Of a DNA stretch of 5,601 nt, positions 1-5,561 are shown piece by piece. The stretch's first letter is position 1. Each line of letters opens with the position of its first letter. Source of the stretch: Caldifarciminota bacterium (GTDB taxonomy: Bacteria > Hydrothermota > Tepidihabitantia > SM23-42); assembly GCA_023128195.1 (NCBI GenBank), contig JAGMEL010000227.1, positions 1 to 5,601 on the forward strand, given 5' to 3'. Under the pieces are notes generated by a model. The model worked only from the letters and a program-made list of their open reading frames with translations, did no database searches and had not been told where the DNA came from. The translations under genes were made by a program, and so were the position numbers.

Positions 1-210
1 TGCTAAAGCCGAAAGCCGCGATTCCATAAATTCCTCTAATCGAATACATACTTGTTCTGCTGCTGTATTGGTATGTTGATGCACAAGTCTTTGCTGGTTA
101 TTAATCTGATTTTTTATCATTATTGCAGTAATTACCATGCAAAGCAGAAATACAACCATCGGTAGAATTCTTTTTAACGTGGATTTATGTAACCTATATA
201 GACTAACCAT
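1..210 (-). CDS. Partial membrane sensor protein, N-terminal 70 residues (possibly a sensor histidine kinase)
   Basis: This is the first 70 codons of a gene that continues past the left edge without a stop. The N-terminus MVSLYRLHKSTLKRILP is basic. One membrane helix follows at about residues 15-32 (LPMVVFLLCMVITAIMI), which predicts a cytoplasmic N-terminus. After it comes a polar, probably extracytoplasmic helix (residues 33-70) containing AEQVCIRLEEFMESRLSALA. A basic start, one helix and an amphipathic 'RLEEFxExRLxALA' segment is how many bacterial sensor histidine kinases with extracytoplasmic sensing domains begin; a diguanylate cyclase or chemoreceptor could start the same way. No catalytic domain is in view, so the kinase call is inference. 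The start at 210 is preferred because a TTGACA-N17-TATTAT promoter lies directly upstream, leaving about 7 bases between the -10 box and the ATG and no Shine-Dalgarno. Internal ATGs at residues 18 and 25 also lack a ribosome site. It is transcribed away from the peptidase gene across a repeat-rich spacer. Confidence 0.72.
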   Translation of the reverse strand, partial: MVSLYRLHKSTLKRILPMVVFLLCMVITAIMIKNQINNQQRLVHQHTNTAAEQVCIRLEEFMESRLSALA

Positions 211-217
211 TGTGACT

Positions 218-246
218 ATAATACACAATTTATATTTAGTTGTCAA
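218..246 (-). promoter_or_regulatory. Sigma70-type promoter of the partial sensor gene
   Basis: On the minus strand a perfect -35 hexamer TTGACA (246-241) is followed by a 17-bp spacer and the -10 hexamer TATTAT (223-218), one base from consensus. The spacer is AT-rich. Seven bases separate the -10 from the ATG at 210, so the expected transcription start falls on or next to the initiation codon. This implies a leaderless mRNA, unlike the two large genes, which have clear Shine-Dalgarno sites. Confidence 0.7.
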
Positions 247-280
247 GAGTGAAGATGGTTTTGTTTTGTGTGTTATTATC

Positions 281-370
281 GTTGATTTAGTTTTTCTGGT
301 TTGTTTAGTTTATCTGGTTTCTTTAGTTTGTTTGGTTTTTTTAGTTGATCTAGTTTATTTAGTTAATTCA
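281..370. repeat. Degenerate 9-bp tandem array, about 10 copies
   Basis: Read on the plus strand from 281, the sequence divides into ten consecutive 9-mers, nearly all beginning GTT: gttgattta, gtttttctg, gtttgttta, gtttatctg, gtttcttta, gtttgtttg, gttttttta, gttgatcta, gtttattta, gttaattca. Copies ending in TTA and in CTG/TTG partly alternate, which hints at an 18-bp higher-order unit. Two weaker units may follow to 388. There are no unique spacers, so it is not a CRISPR array. Confidence 0.85.
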
Positions 371-403
371 GCTCATTCAATTCTTCAGCGTAGCATGTCT
401 TCA

Positions 404-426
404 GTCCGCCATGAAGCGTGGCGGAC
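404..426. repeat. GC-rich perfect inverted repeat (REP-like hairpin)
   Basis: GTCCGCC (404-410) and GGCGGAC (420-426) form a perfect 7-bp stem around the 9-nt loop ATGAAGCGT. It is clearly richer in GC than its surroundings and lies between the 8-bp and 9-bp arrays. No T-run follows the stem on either strand, so it is not a typical intrinsic terminator, although it could protect or process the 3' end of the peptidase mRNA. A small REP-like or miniature mobile element is equally possible. Confidence 0.6.
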
Positions 427-445
427 GTAACTGCAGCCGAAGGCG

Positions 446-501
446 TGTCTTCAATGAAATATGTCTTCAGGTTCTCCGTGTCTCCATGTCTCCTTGTCCC
501 C
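446..501 (-). repeat. 8-bp tandem array, GGAGACNN family, at the 3' end of the peptidase gene
   Basis: On the minus strand, starting six bases after the TAA of the peptidase gene, the sequence divides into octamers: ggggacaa (501-494), ggagacat, ggagacac, ggagaacc, tgaagaca (469-462), tatttcat, tgaagaca (453-446). The first four fit GGAGACNN well. The TGAAGACA units keep the 8-bp phase but look like diverged or neighbouring-element copies. A third tgtcttca (396-403, plus strand) lies outside the phase. The same octamer family recurs at 5562-5593 in opposite orientation. Confidence 0.75.
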
Positions 502-507
502 TTATCT

Positions 508-3375
508 TTATCTTAGCAGTATTACTTTTTTGGTTAAACTCCTTGTTTCGGTTTCCAACCGCACAAAATACACGCCAGCAGAAACTTTCCTGTTTAATTT
601 ATCTGTTCCATTCCAGGAAATGGCAGAAGCAAGAGGTAAGAAGCCAGAAGCCAGATTAAAAGTTTTGACTATCCGGCCTGTAATATCATAGATTTTCAAA
701 GAAATGTCTTGCATCTTACATCTTGCATCTTGTATCTGAAAACTGATTTCTGTTATCTCTCTAAATGGATTAGGATAGCATTGTAACAAACAAAATGGTT
801 CAGGAGTTTGCGCAATGGGGTTCTCTTCGACTGCTGTTAACTCGGCTGTGAAAATAACCTCCCTTGTATCATCGATCTGTAGATCAGGATCTCCCTGGTT
901 CCAGATATTTAGCAAAACGAAGTTATCGGTTATTACAGCGTTATGAGCGTTTGTAGAAATGATGACTGGATCTTCAATGCCAAATGACGGAAATCCAAAT
1001 GCCGGGTTACCTCCATAATTCCATGGATGCCCATCCCGCTCAATAGTTATCCTGAATGTTACTGTATCATAACCACCTGTACCAGGAGTCACAATAAATT
1101 CTTGAGAATAGAATGGATCCATAACCGGCTCTAACCTGGCTTCACCTGCCGGATCACCGTAAAAAGCAAATTCATCCCTTTCATAAGAAAGACTGCTCTG
1201 GGTAACACCCGGTGTATTGTTAATCTGATCAAATAATAGAGCTTGATTACTCAGGTATTTAGCCTCGGCATAGGTAAACATATCCTGCTGAGACCAGAGG
1301 TATGTGTGTACTCCTTTACCATTGTAGCAATAGCCAATTGTCACCAAGTAACCTGCATACTGATACGCACCAGCAGTATGAAACCATGCAGGTACGAGTG
1401 AATTCATATTTTGTATCTTACCTACGAGACAGGAGTATGGATTAAAACAGATCTTGGGATTGACAGAATTAATATTGACATTTGGTCCTGTGTAAGGATC
1501 GCCGTAGAGTTGACCTGCTGTAGATCTAAAGAACCCCTCTGAGCCAGAACCCGGAAAATGCCGCTGCCAATTATCATGATTTCCGTGTCCCGCAGTCATA
1601 AATAGATCAATAGTATCGCTATTCAAAAATGAAACCAGGGTGTCAATGCAATCAGTAGGCCCATAAAGTGTATCAATACTGCCATCTGGATTTTTTACTC
1701 TCATGTCATTATACGTAGCACAATTAAAAAATACACCCTGGTGTATATAATTTAAGAGGCTGGCACAATCATTGAGTATTACAGTAGAAATCGTCATACT
1801 GGGTGGGCCTGATGCAACTCTTAGAGCATCACCTGCTTCATATCCAGTTATCACTCCCCAGATCGCATCTCCGTACGGGTCATCATCTAATGCCCTCATC
1901 AACTGATGCACGCTATTTACAAATGATTTTGTTGCATCCAGTGGTTTAGCTACAAATGCCACGTGGGATGGACCATAATCACCCAATCCGGACTGTACTT
2001 CCCATACACTTGTTGTATAAGTAAAAAGCAATGCACTGTACCTTGCTAACAGCGTATCCACAACTGGTGCCCAATCAGGGTCTTGATATGTTGAACTTTT
2101 TACAACTACAGCATATTTAACCGGTGGTGGTGGTTGATAGAATATGGAGAAGTTGTTATCTGAATCATCAAATGAACTATTACCTCCTGAATCGAAAACA
2201 ACAAGTCTCACTCTACAGCTATTAGAAGGTGTATTGGGAATATGCCAGGTATAGGCTTGTTGGTAACCTTCCTGAAAAGCAACCGGTATCCAATCTGTAC
2301 CACCATTAGTAGAATAATAGATTGAGTCCCCGATTATTGCCACATTGTCATTTGATTCCCACGTGATTTGGTGATATTCGCCGGTTCCCCACTGCTCACC
2401 GCCATTGGGTGATACGACTGTTACAGAAGGAAGAATTGTGTCCGGCACAATAGTAAAGCATGCATCTGATTCATCTGAGGCAGTACTATCGACCCAATCA
2501 AATACAACAACTTTAACCATGCAGGAATCTGACGGTGTATTGGGTATTGTCCACTCGTATGATTCTGGATCGCCTGATTGATAAACAATCGGTATCCAGT
2601 TAGCACCTTGGTCAGTAGAATAATACAGGCTGTCGCCAACAATTCCTACATTATCACTATCTGACCAGGCAATTTCGTGGAGCTCACCCACTATCCAATT
2701 CTCTCCTCCATTAGGTATTATCAAATCAACTGATGGAGGTATGGTATCGTCTTCTGCATGCAATAGTATGTTATCGGCTCTCATCAAAGCCTCGAACGAG
2801 CCGCCGCTGTTGCCTCGACTGGTAGCACCATATTCAATAGCGATCACCTGGCCCGTAGAAAACCCCGCAATATCTGCAATGATATCCCGCTGCAGTTCGT
2901 ACCAGGTCCCAGGATTTCCACCTGTACAATCAATATACTTGATCGAATCTGTACTTTGTGGTATGCTATAATTATAAGTATCGAGCCAGTACTCAACCCG
3001 CCTGTTATCAGATAAATACAGTCTGATTAGCTCGAACGCATAATCAAGATTACCACTTCTGTCAAAGTAGTAATAAAGACTCAAATAGGTTGAAGGAATA
3101 GTAATAGCGTGTTGGATACCTGTCCACCCACCCCAGCCGCCAAATGTGTGATAATGTCTTGCCTGGGCTGAGTATACGGAATTGTACCCAGTTTCAAATG
3201 TCCAACTGCTTGGAGGAATCTGTTGGGTACCGGTTTGCACCCAGCTACCCCATTGTCCTGATTCCCAATCCTCATAAAACTGCTGTGCCTGTGCTATACC
3301 AGGCAACCAACCAAGCAAAAACATAACCATAATAATTATGGTCGGCATTACTACACTACGGTCACTCATATTCAT
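508..3375 (-). CDS. Exported gingipain-like (C25 family) cysteine peptidase with Ig-like repeats and C-terminal sorting domain
   Basis: A 955-residue exported protein. An ATG at 3396 is in frame, but it overlaps GGAGGT (3388-3383), which lies 7 nt before the ATG at 3375; I use the latter. In order: signal peptide 1-30 (hydrophobic core, AQA|Q); jelly-roll-like domain of unknown ligand, 31-208 (FYEDWESG to LMRADNILL); two homologous Ig-like/Kre9-KNH-like repeats, 210-311 and 312-412 (PNGGExW, YYSTxxGxxWIP, IPNTPSxSC); PPPP linker at 415-418; peptidase domain, about 420-750; beta-rich segment; sorting domain 859-955 (PNPF, IYDITGR, AGVYFVRLE). The predicted catalytic dyad is His597 in TAGHGNHDNW and Cys649 in NPYSCLVG, followed by the family-typical FYGDP at 738-742. 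Clan CD C25 peptidases cleave after Arg or Lys; specificity here is unknown. The gene is probably co-transcribed with the transglutaminase-like gene upstream. Oddity: two heptamer arrays lie within the sorting domain. Confidence 0.85.
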   Translation of the reverse strand: MNMSDRSVVMPTIIIMVMFLLGWLPGIAQAQQFYEDWESGQWGSWVQTGTQQIPPSSWTFETGYNSVYSAQARHYHTFGGWGGWTGIQHAITIPSTYLSLYYYFDRSGNLDYAFELIRLYLSDNRRVEYWLDTYNYSIPQSTDSIKYIDCTGGNPGTWYELQRDIIADIAGFSTGQVIAIEYGATSRGNSGGSFEALMRADNILLHAEDDTIPPSVDLIIPNGGENWIVGELHEIAWSDSDNVGIVGDSLYYSTDQGANWIPIVYQSGDPESYEWTIPNTPSDSCMVKVVVFDWVDSTASDESDACFTIVPDTILPSVTVVSPNGGEQWGTGEYHQITWESNDNVAIIGDSIYYSTNGGTDWIPVAFQEGYQQAYTWHIPNTPSNSCRVRLVVFDSGGNSSFDDSDNNFSIFYQPPPPVKYAVVVKSSTYQDPDWAPVVDTLLARYSALLFTYTTSVWEVQSGLGDYGPSHVAFVAKPLDATKSFVNSVHQLMRALDDDPYGDAIWGVITGYEAGDALRVASGPPSMTISTVILNDCASLLNYIHQGVFFNCATYNDMRVKNPDGSIDTLYGPTDCIDTLVSFLNSDTIDLFMTAGHGNHDNWQRHFPGSGSEGFFRSTAGQLYGDPYTGPNVNINSVNPKICFNPYSCLVGKIQNMNSLVPAWFHTAGAYQYAGYLVTIGYCYNGKGVHTYLWSQQDMFTYAEAKYLSNQALLFDQINNTPGVTQSSLSYERDEFAFYGDPAGEARLEPVMDPFYSQEFIVTPGTGGYDTVTFRITIERDGHPWNYGGNPAFGFPSFGIEDPVIISTNAHNAVITDNFVLLNIWNQGDPDLQIDDTREVIFTAELTAVEENPIAQTPEPFCLLQCYPNPFREITEISFQIQDARCKMQDISLKIYDITGRIVKTFNLASGFLPLASAISWNGTDKLNRKVSAGVYFVRLETETRSLTKKVILLR
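624..658 (-). repeat. Heptamer array inside the sorting domain of the peptidase gene (C-terminal site)
   Basis: Read on the plus strand the units are cagaagc, aagaggt, aagaagc, cagaagc, cagatta: five 7-bp copies within the reading frame. They encode the NLASGFLPLAS stretch between IYDITGRIVKTF and the ISWNGTD strand, where related sorting domains usually have a short loop such as DGxLPAGxH. The array aligns unit for unit with 3568-3602 in the neighbouring gene (31 of 35 bases identical). Confidence 0.8.
707..734 (-). repeat. Heptamer array inside the sorting domain of the peptidase gene (N-terminal site)
   Basis: Plus-strand units are tcttgca, tcttaca, tcttgca, tcttgta: four tandem 7-bp copies (coding strand tacaaga, tgcaaga, tgtaaga, tgcaaga). 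They encode QDARCKMQD between the first beta strand (ITEISF) and the second (ISLKIYD). Because 7 is not a multiple of 3, successive copies are read in different frames. Confidence 0.85.
2140..2748 (-). repeat. Internal domain duplication: two tandem Ig-like modules
   Basis: The peptidase gene encodes two consecutive modules of about 100 residues. Both share NGGExW, G-E-x-H/HQ-I-W, DNVxIxGDSxYYST, G-x-WIP, WxIPNTPSxSC, a VVFD strand and a final SDxxFxI. The DNA copies have diverged and are alignable mainly at codon level, so the duplication is old. Modules like this act as stalks or adhesive spacers in many secreted multidomain proteins; that role is inferred here. Confidence 0.85.
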
Positions 3376-3451
3376 TTTACTAACCTCCATAAACAAAAAC
3401 TATTTTTATTCAACTAAGAAATCAAAATCTCTCTTTTTCCCTTTTCATTTC
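3376..3451 (-). other. Short intergenic gap with Shine-Dalgarno site
   Basis: These 76 bp separate the transglutaminase-like gene (stop at 3452) from the peptidase gene. The gap is AT-rich and holds no hairpin with a T-run, so read-through is plausible. GGAGGT at 3388-3383 is a strong ribosome site 7 nt before the ATG at 3375 and decides that start. A weak TTGATT hexamer has no good -10 partner, so I do not call an internal promoter. Confidence 0.65.
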
Positions 3452-5533
3452 TTACCGCAGTAAGATTATTTTCTCTACTGCCTTAAAATCCTTAGTCTCC
3501 AACCGGACAAAATACACGCCAGCAGGAACAGGATGATCAAGTTGGTCTGTACCAGACCACGATACAGCAGAAGCAAGAGACAAGATGCCAGAAGCCAGAT
3601 CAAAAGATTTGACCATTCGACCGCTCACATCATATATCTTCAGCTCAATGCCCTCTGCGCTATGCTCTCCGCACTTTGCCCTATGCCCTATGCCAAAACT
3701 GATATCAGTTTTGCTCTTGAAGGGATTTGGTGTTATGTGTAAACCATTAAATTGGTTCGTGACAAACCCTTCTGTAATACCTTCAGGATTCTCAAGTAAT
3801 TTTACAGTAACATTTGCAACTGCTTTATTTACTACCTGATCTTCATTAGAAAAAACAAGATACCAATTTTCATCAGCAGGAAGCGTAAATGAACTATCTA
3901 AAGAAGATGCATCTTCGATTATCTGGAAGGCATAGAATGAATCTCCGGATACATAAGCCGCAAAGTTATTTGAATCGCAAATAAAGAAATCGATATTCCC
4001 AGTATGAGAAAAATCTGAGAACTCATTGTAATCAATCGAATTCGTTCCATAAAGAATCTCATTGGGTACTTCAATTGTATATTCGAATTTATAATCATCA
4101 AGCGGACTTGAGGGCAGGGTATCTGGCATTGCCTTTAACTGGGCAATGGTTCCTGTAAGCGTAGGATTCCAATAATAAGTAACATTAGGTTGGCTGTTAT
4201 TGATTATTGTCGTTGTTGTAATATATCCAACCGAACTCTGCACTGCACCAGTAAAATAAGAGACTGAATCACCGAGTAAGAATTGACAATCTCCAGAACT
4301 TGTAGTCCAACCAAGCGTTACCCAGGGACCAGGAGAACCAGGACTATTAATAGTGATCCTTGCACCATCAACCGGGTTTCCCTGAGCATCATTAATATGT
4401 ACATTTAGTGTACACACAGGCGTATATCGTTCAGTTGTAGTCCAGATATAACCATCACCACGCCAGTTAAAGCAACCTTGTATATTGTCGCCACTACCCC
4501 AGTGATCGTATGGATAAATATCAATCCATCCATTAATAGATTCCCACTGTATCCATCTCCTTTCATAAAACTCATTCCATTTATGATTATATCTATAGGC
4601 AACTGATAGTGTTGCAGGAATCAAAACTGTTCGCGCCGCACCATCAGCAAACCAGCCATGCTCACTGCATGTCCCAGTGTGCCAGTGATACTGATAAACT
4701 GGCTGAGGTAATCTTGGGTAATGGGGACTGCCCCAGGGCTGAACTGTATTATTCCATCGAGTAAGACGACCGAGCGCACCATTGGAATCCGGATTGTTCT
4801 GTATGCAATTCCACAACGTCTCAAAGCCCACCAGGGTATCCCTGAGTAAGGGGTAACCTGCATCCGCATGATTAAATAGATAATTACGCCAGAACTTACC
4901 AGCAGGCGGTGCAGTTGGTGAACCGCTTACCGGGTCAATATATGTAGGCAACTCATCTTGCAATTTTGGATGAACAATAAACCAGTAATAGATATCCCTG
5001 GGCAAATAATAATCTGCAGTATCGCCACCTTCGCAGACGCGATACCACGTTGTTGAGTAGTAGTCGCCACCGATCGCAGCACTGCCAGAATCAATAATTG
5101 TTACATACTCAAGCACTGTATCATTACGATAAACATACTCGGCATTTTCCACTAGAACCTCAGGATAAAATTGGGAATTGGTCAAGGTTTGCGGGGCTAA
5201 ATGGGCAATACAAAAAGCAATCTCATCTACATAAGGGTCCTGACTATTAAGAATCATGGTCGCATATAAATCTTGATAACTACTATCCAATCTTGAAAAA
5301 TTATCTTCAAGTTCAACCTTTAGCCAATCCGGAGCATAAGCTACTGCATCCTGTGCAACCTGAATTACACCACTTAGTGGTTTGACAACACATAAAGTTT
5401 CTGCCGCATAATCACAATACAAGTAGCAATTATCATCTGCCGGGATGCGAATTGTAAATGAAACTGAATCCTTTACTTCCCATTGTGCCCACAGACTGCC
5501 GATTGCTAAAATTAATATAACAAACCTATTCAT
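3452..5533 (-). CDS. Exported transglutaminase-like (papain-fold) protein with C-terminal sorting domain
   Basis: A 693-residue exported protein. The open frame extends to a TTG at 5548, but AAAGGAG (5545-5539) lies 5 nt before the ATG at 5533, which I use. The signal peptide is short (MNRFVILILAIGSLWA|Q). Residues 95-240 form an aromatic-rich region (YVDEIAFCIAH, PRDIYYWFIVHP, GKFWRNYLF) that I recall from transglutaminase-domain proteins of related bacteria. The core at about 280-345 has a nucleophile-type motif GTCSEHG (Cys289) and YNHKWNEFY (His317), matching the usual GxC and HxWNE signatures. The third triad member is uncertain: Glu331 in QWES or Asp338 in WIDIYP. A carboxypeptidase-regulatory-like beta domain (about 374-460, GNPVDGARITI) and further beta segments follow. 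The sorting domain (598-693: PNPF, IYDVSGR, AGVYFVRLE) matches that of the downstream peptidase. The fold may crosslink, deamidate or hydrolyse peptides or peptidoglycan; activity cannot be told from sequence. Two heptamer arrays lie in the sorting domain. Confidence 0.82.
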   Translation of the reverse strand: MNRFVILILAIGSLWAQWEVKDSVSFTIRIPADDNCYLYCDYAAETLCVVKPLSGVIQVAQDAVAYAPDWLKVELEDNFSRLDSSYQDLYATMILNSQDPYVDEIAFCIAHLAPQTLTNSQFYPEVLVENAEYVYRNDTVLEYVTIIDSGSAAIGGDYYSTTWYRVCEGGDTADYYLPRDIYYWFIVHPKLQDELPTYIDPVSGSPTAPPAGKFWRNYLFNHADAGYPLLRDTLVGFETLWNCIQNNPDSNGALGRLTRWNNTVQPWGSPHYPRLPQPVYQYHWHTGTCSEHGWFADGAARTVLIPATLSVAYRYNHKWNEFYERRWIQWESINGWIDIYPYDHWGSGDNIQGCFNWRGDGYIWTTTERYTPVCTLNVHINDAQGNPVDGARITINSPGSPGPWVTLGWTTSSGDCQFLLGDSVSYFTGAVQSSVGYITTTTIINNSQPNVTYYWNPTLTGTIAQLKAMPDTLPSSPLDDYKFEYTIEVPNEILYGTNSIDYNEFSDFSHTGNIDFFICDSNNFAAYVSGDSFYAFQIIEDASSLDSSFTLPADENWYLVFSNEDQVVNKAVANVTVKLLENPEGITEGFVTNQFNGLHITPNPFKSKTDISFGIGHRAKCGEHSAEGIELKIYDVSGRMVKSFDLASGILSLASAVSWSGTDQLDHPVPAGVYFVRLETKDFKAVEKIILLR
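3568..3602 (-). repeat. Heptamer array inside the sorting domain of the transglutaminase-like gene (C-terminal site)
   Basis: Plus-strand units are cagaagc, aagagac, aagatgc, cagaagc, cagatca: five 7-bp copies encoding the DLASGILSLAS stretch between GRMVKSF and VSWSGTD. It matches the array at 624-658 in 31 of 35 bases. The match continues to 3613 (41 of 46 bases), then falls towards ordinary homologous divergence. Confidence 0.8.
3649..3697 (-). repeat. Heptamer array inside the sorting domain of the transglutaminase-like gene (N-terminal site)
   Basis: Plus-strand units are tgccctc, tgcgcta, tgctctc, cgcactt, tgcccta, tgcccta and a partial tgccaaa: six full 7-bp copies (coding-strand consensus TAGGGCA). 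They encode GHRAKCGEHSAEG, between DISFGI and IELKIYD. This is the same protein position as the array at 707-734 in the peptidase gene, but the heptamer sequence is unrelated. Confidence 0.85.
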
Positions 5534-5538
5534 CTCTG

Positions 5539-5545
5539 CTCCTTT
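5539..5545 (-). promoter_or_regulatory. Ribosome binding site of the transglutaminase-like gene
   Basis: AAAGGAG on the minus strand lies 5 nt (CAGAG) before the ATG at 5533. It falls inside the longer frame that begins at TTG 5548, so it argues against that start and leaves the clean signal peptide MNRFVILILAIGSLWA as the N-terminus. Confidence 0.75.
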
Positions 5546-5561
5546 CAATACGAAAAGAATG

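Larger units (their letters stand above)
211..507. other. Repeat-filled intergenic spacer
   Basis: This spacer of about 300 bp lies between the peptidase stop codon and the start of the sensor gene. I see no convincing gene in it. From right to left it holds an 8-bp tandem array next to the peptidase stop codon (446-501), a GC-rich perfect inverted repeat (404-426), a degenerate 9-bp tandem array (281-370), and the promoter of the leftward gene (218-246). Open frames on the plus strand here mostly translate repeat DNA, giving strings such as LVFLVCLVYLV, and are not considered genes. Confidence 0.75.

Noticed and set aside
281..370. CRISPR array
   Set aside because: The units are 9 bp and directly adjacent with no unique spacers, and no cas gene is in the window.
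404..426. Intrinsic terminator for the peptidase gene
   Set aside because: The stem is good, but no T-run follows it on either strand and it lies about 80 bp past the stop codon; kept only as an inverted repeat.
137..430. Plus-strand open frame of 97 codons with a striking LVFLVCLVYLVSLV stretch resembling a membrane protein
   Set aside because: The hydrophobic stretch is just the translation of the 9-bp tandem array. The frame overlaps the sensor gene start and promoter on the other strand, and there is no ribosome site before its ATG.
411..691. Two overlapping plus-strand open frames
   Set aside because: They translate the 8-bp array and the reverse complement of the peptidase sorting domain, have no family resemblance, and are shadows of the minus-strand gene.
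624..734. Assembly or sequencing artefact as the source of the heptamer arrays
   Set aside because: The reading frame is intact through four separate arrays in two genes, and the conserved motifs resume correctly after each one, which an artefact would not be expected to preserve.
3376..3396. Longer peptidase N-terminus starting at the ATG at 3396 (MFMEVSK...)
   Set aside because: That ATG overlaps the GGAGGT ribosome site itself, no Shine-Dalgarno precedes it, and the start at 3375 gives a normal signal peptide.
3376..3451. Separate promoter for the peptidase gene
   Set aside because: TTGATT is followed at 17 bp only by a poor -10 (TAGTTT); in AT-rich DNA this is expected by chance.
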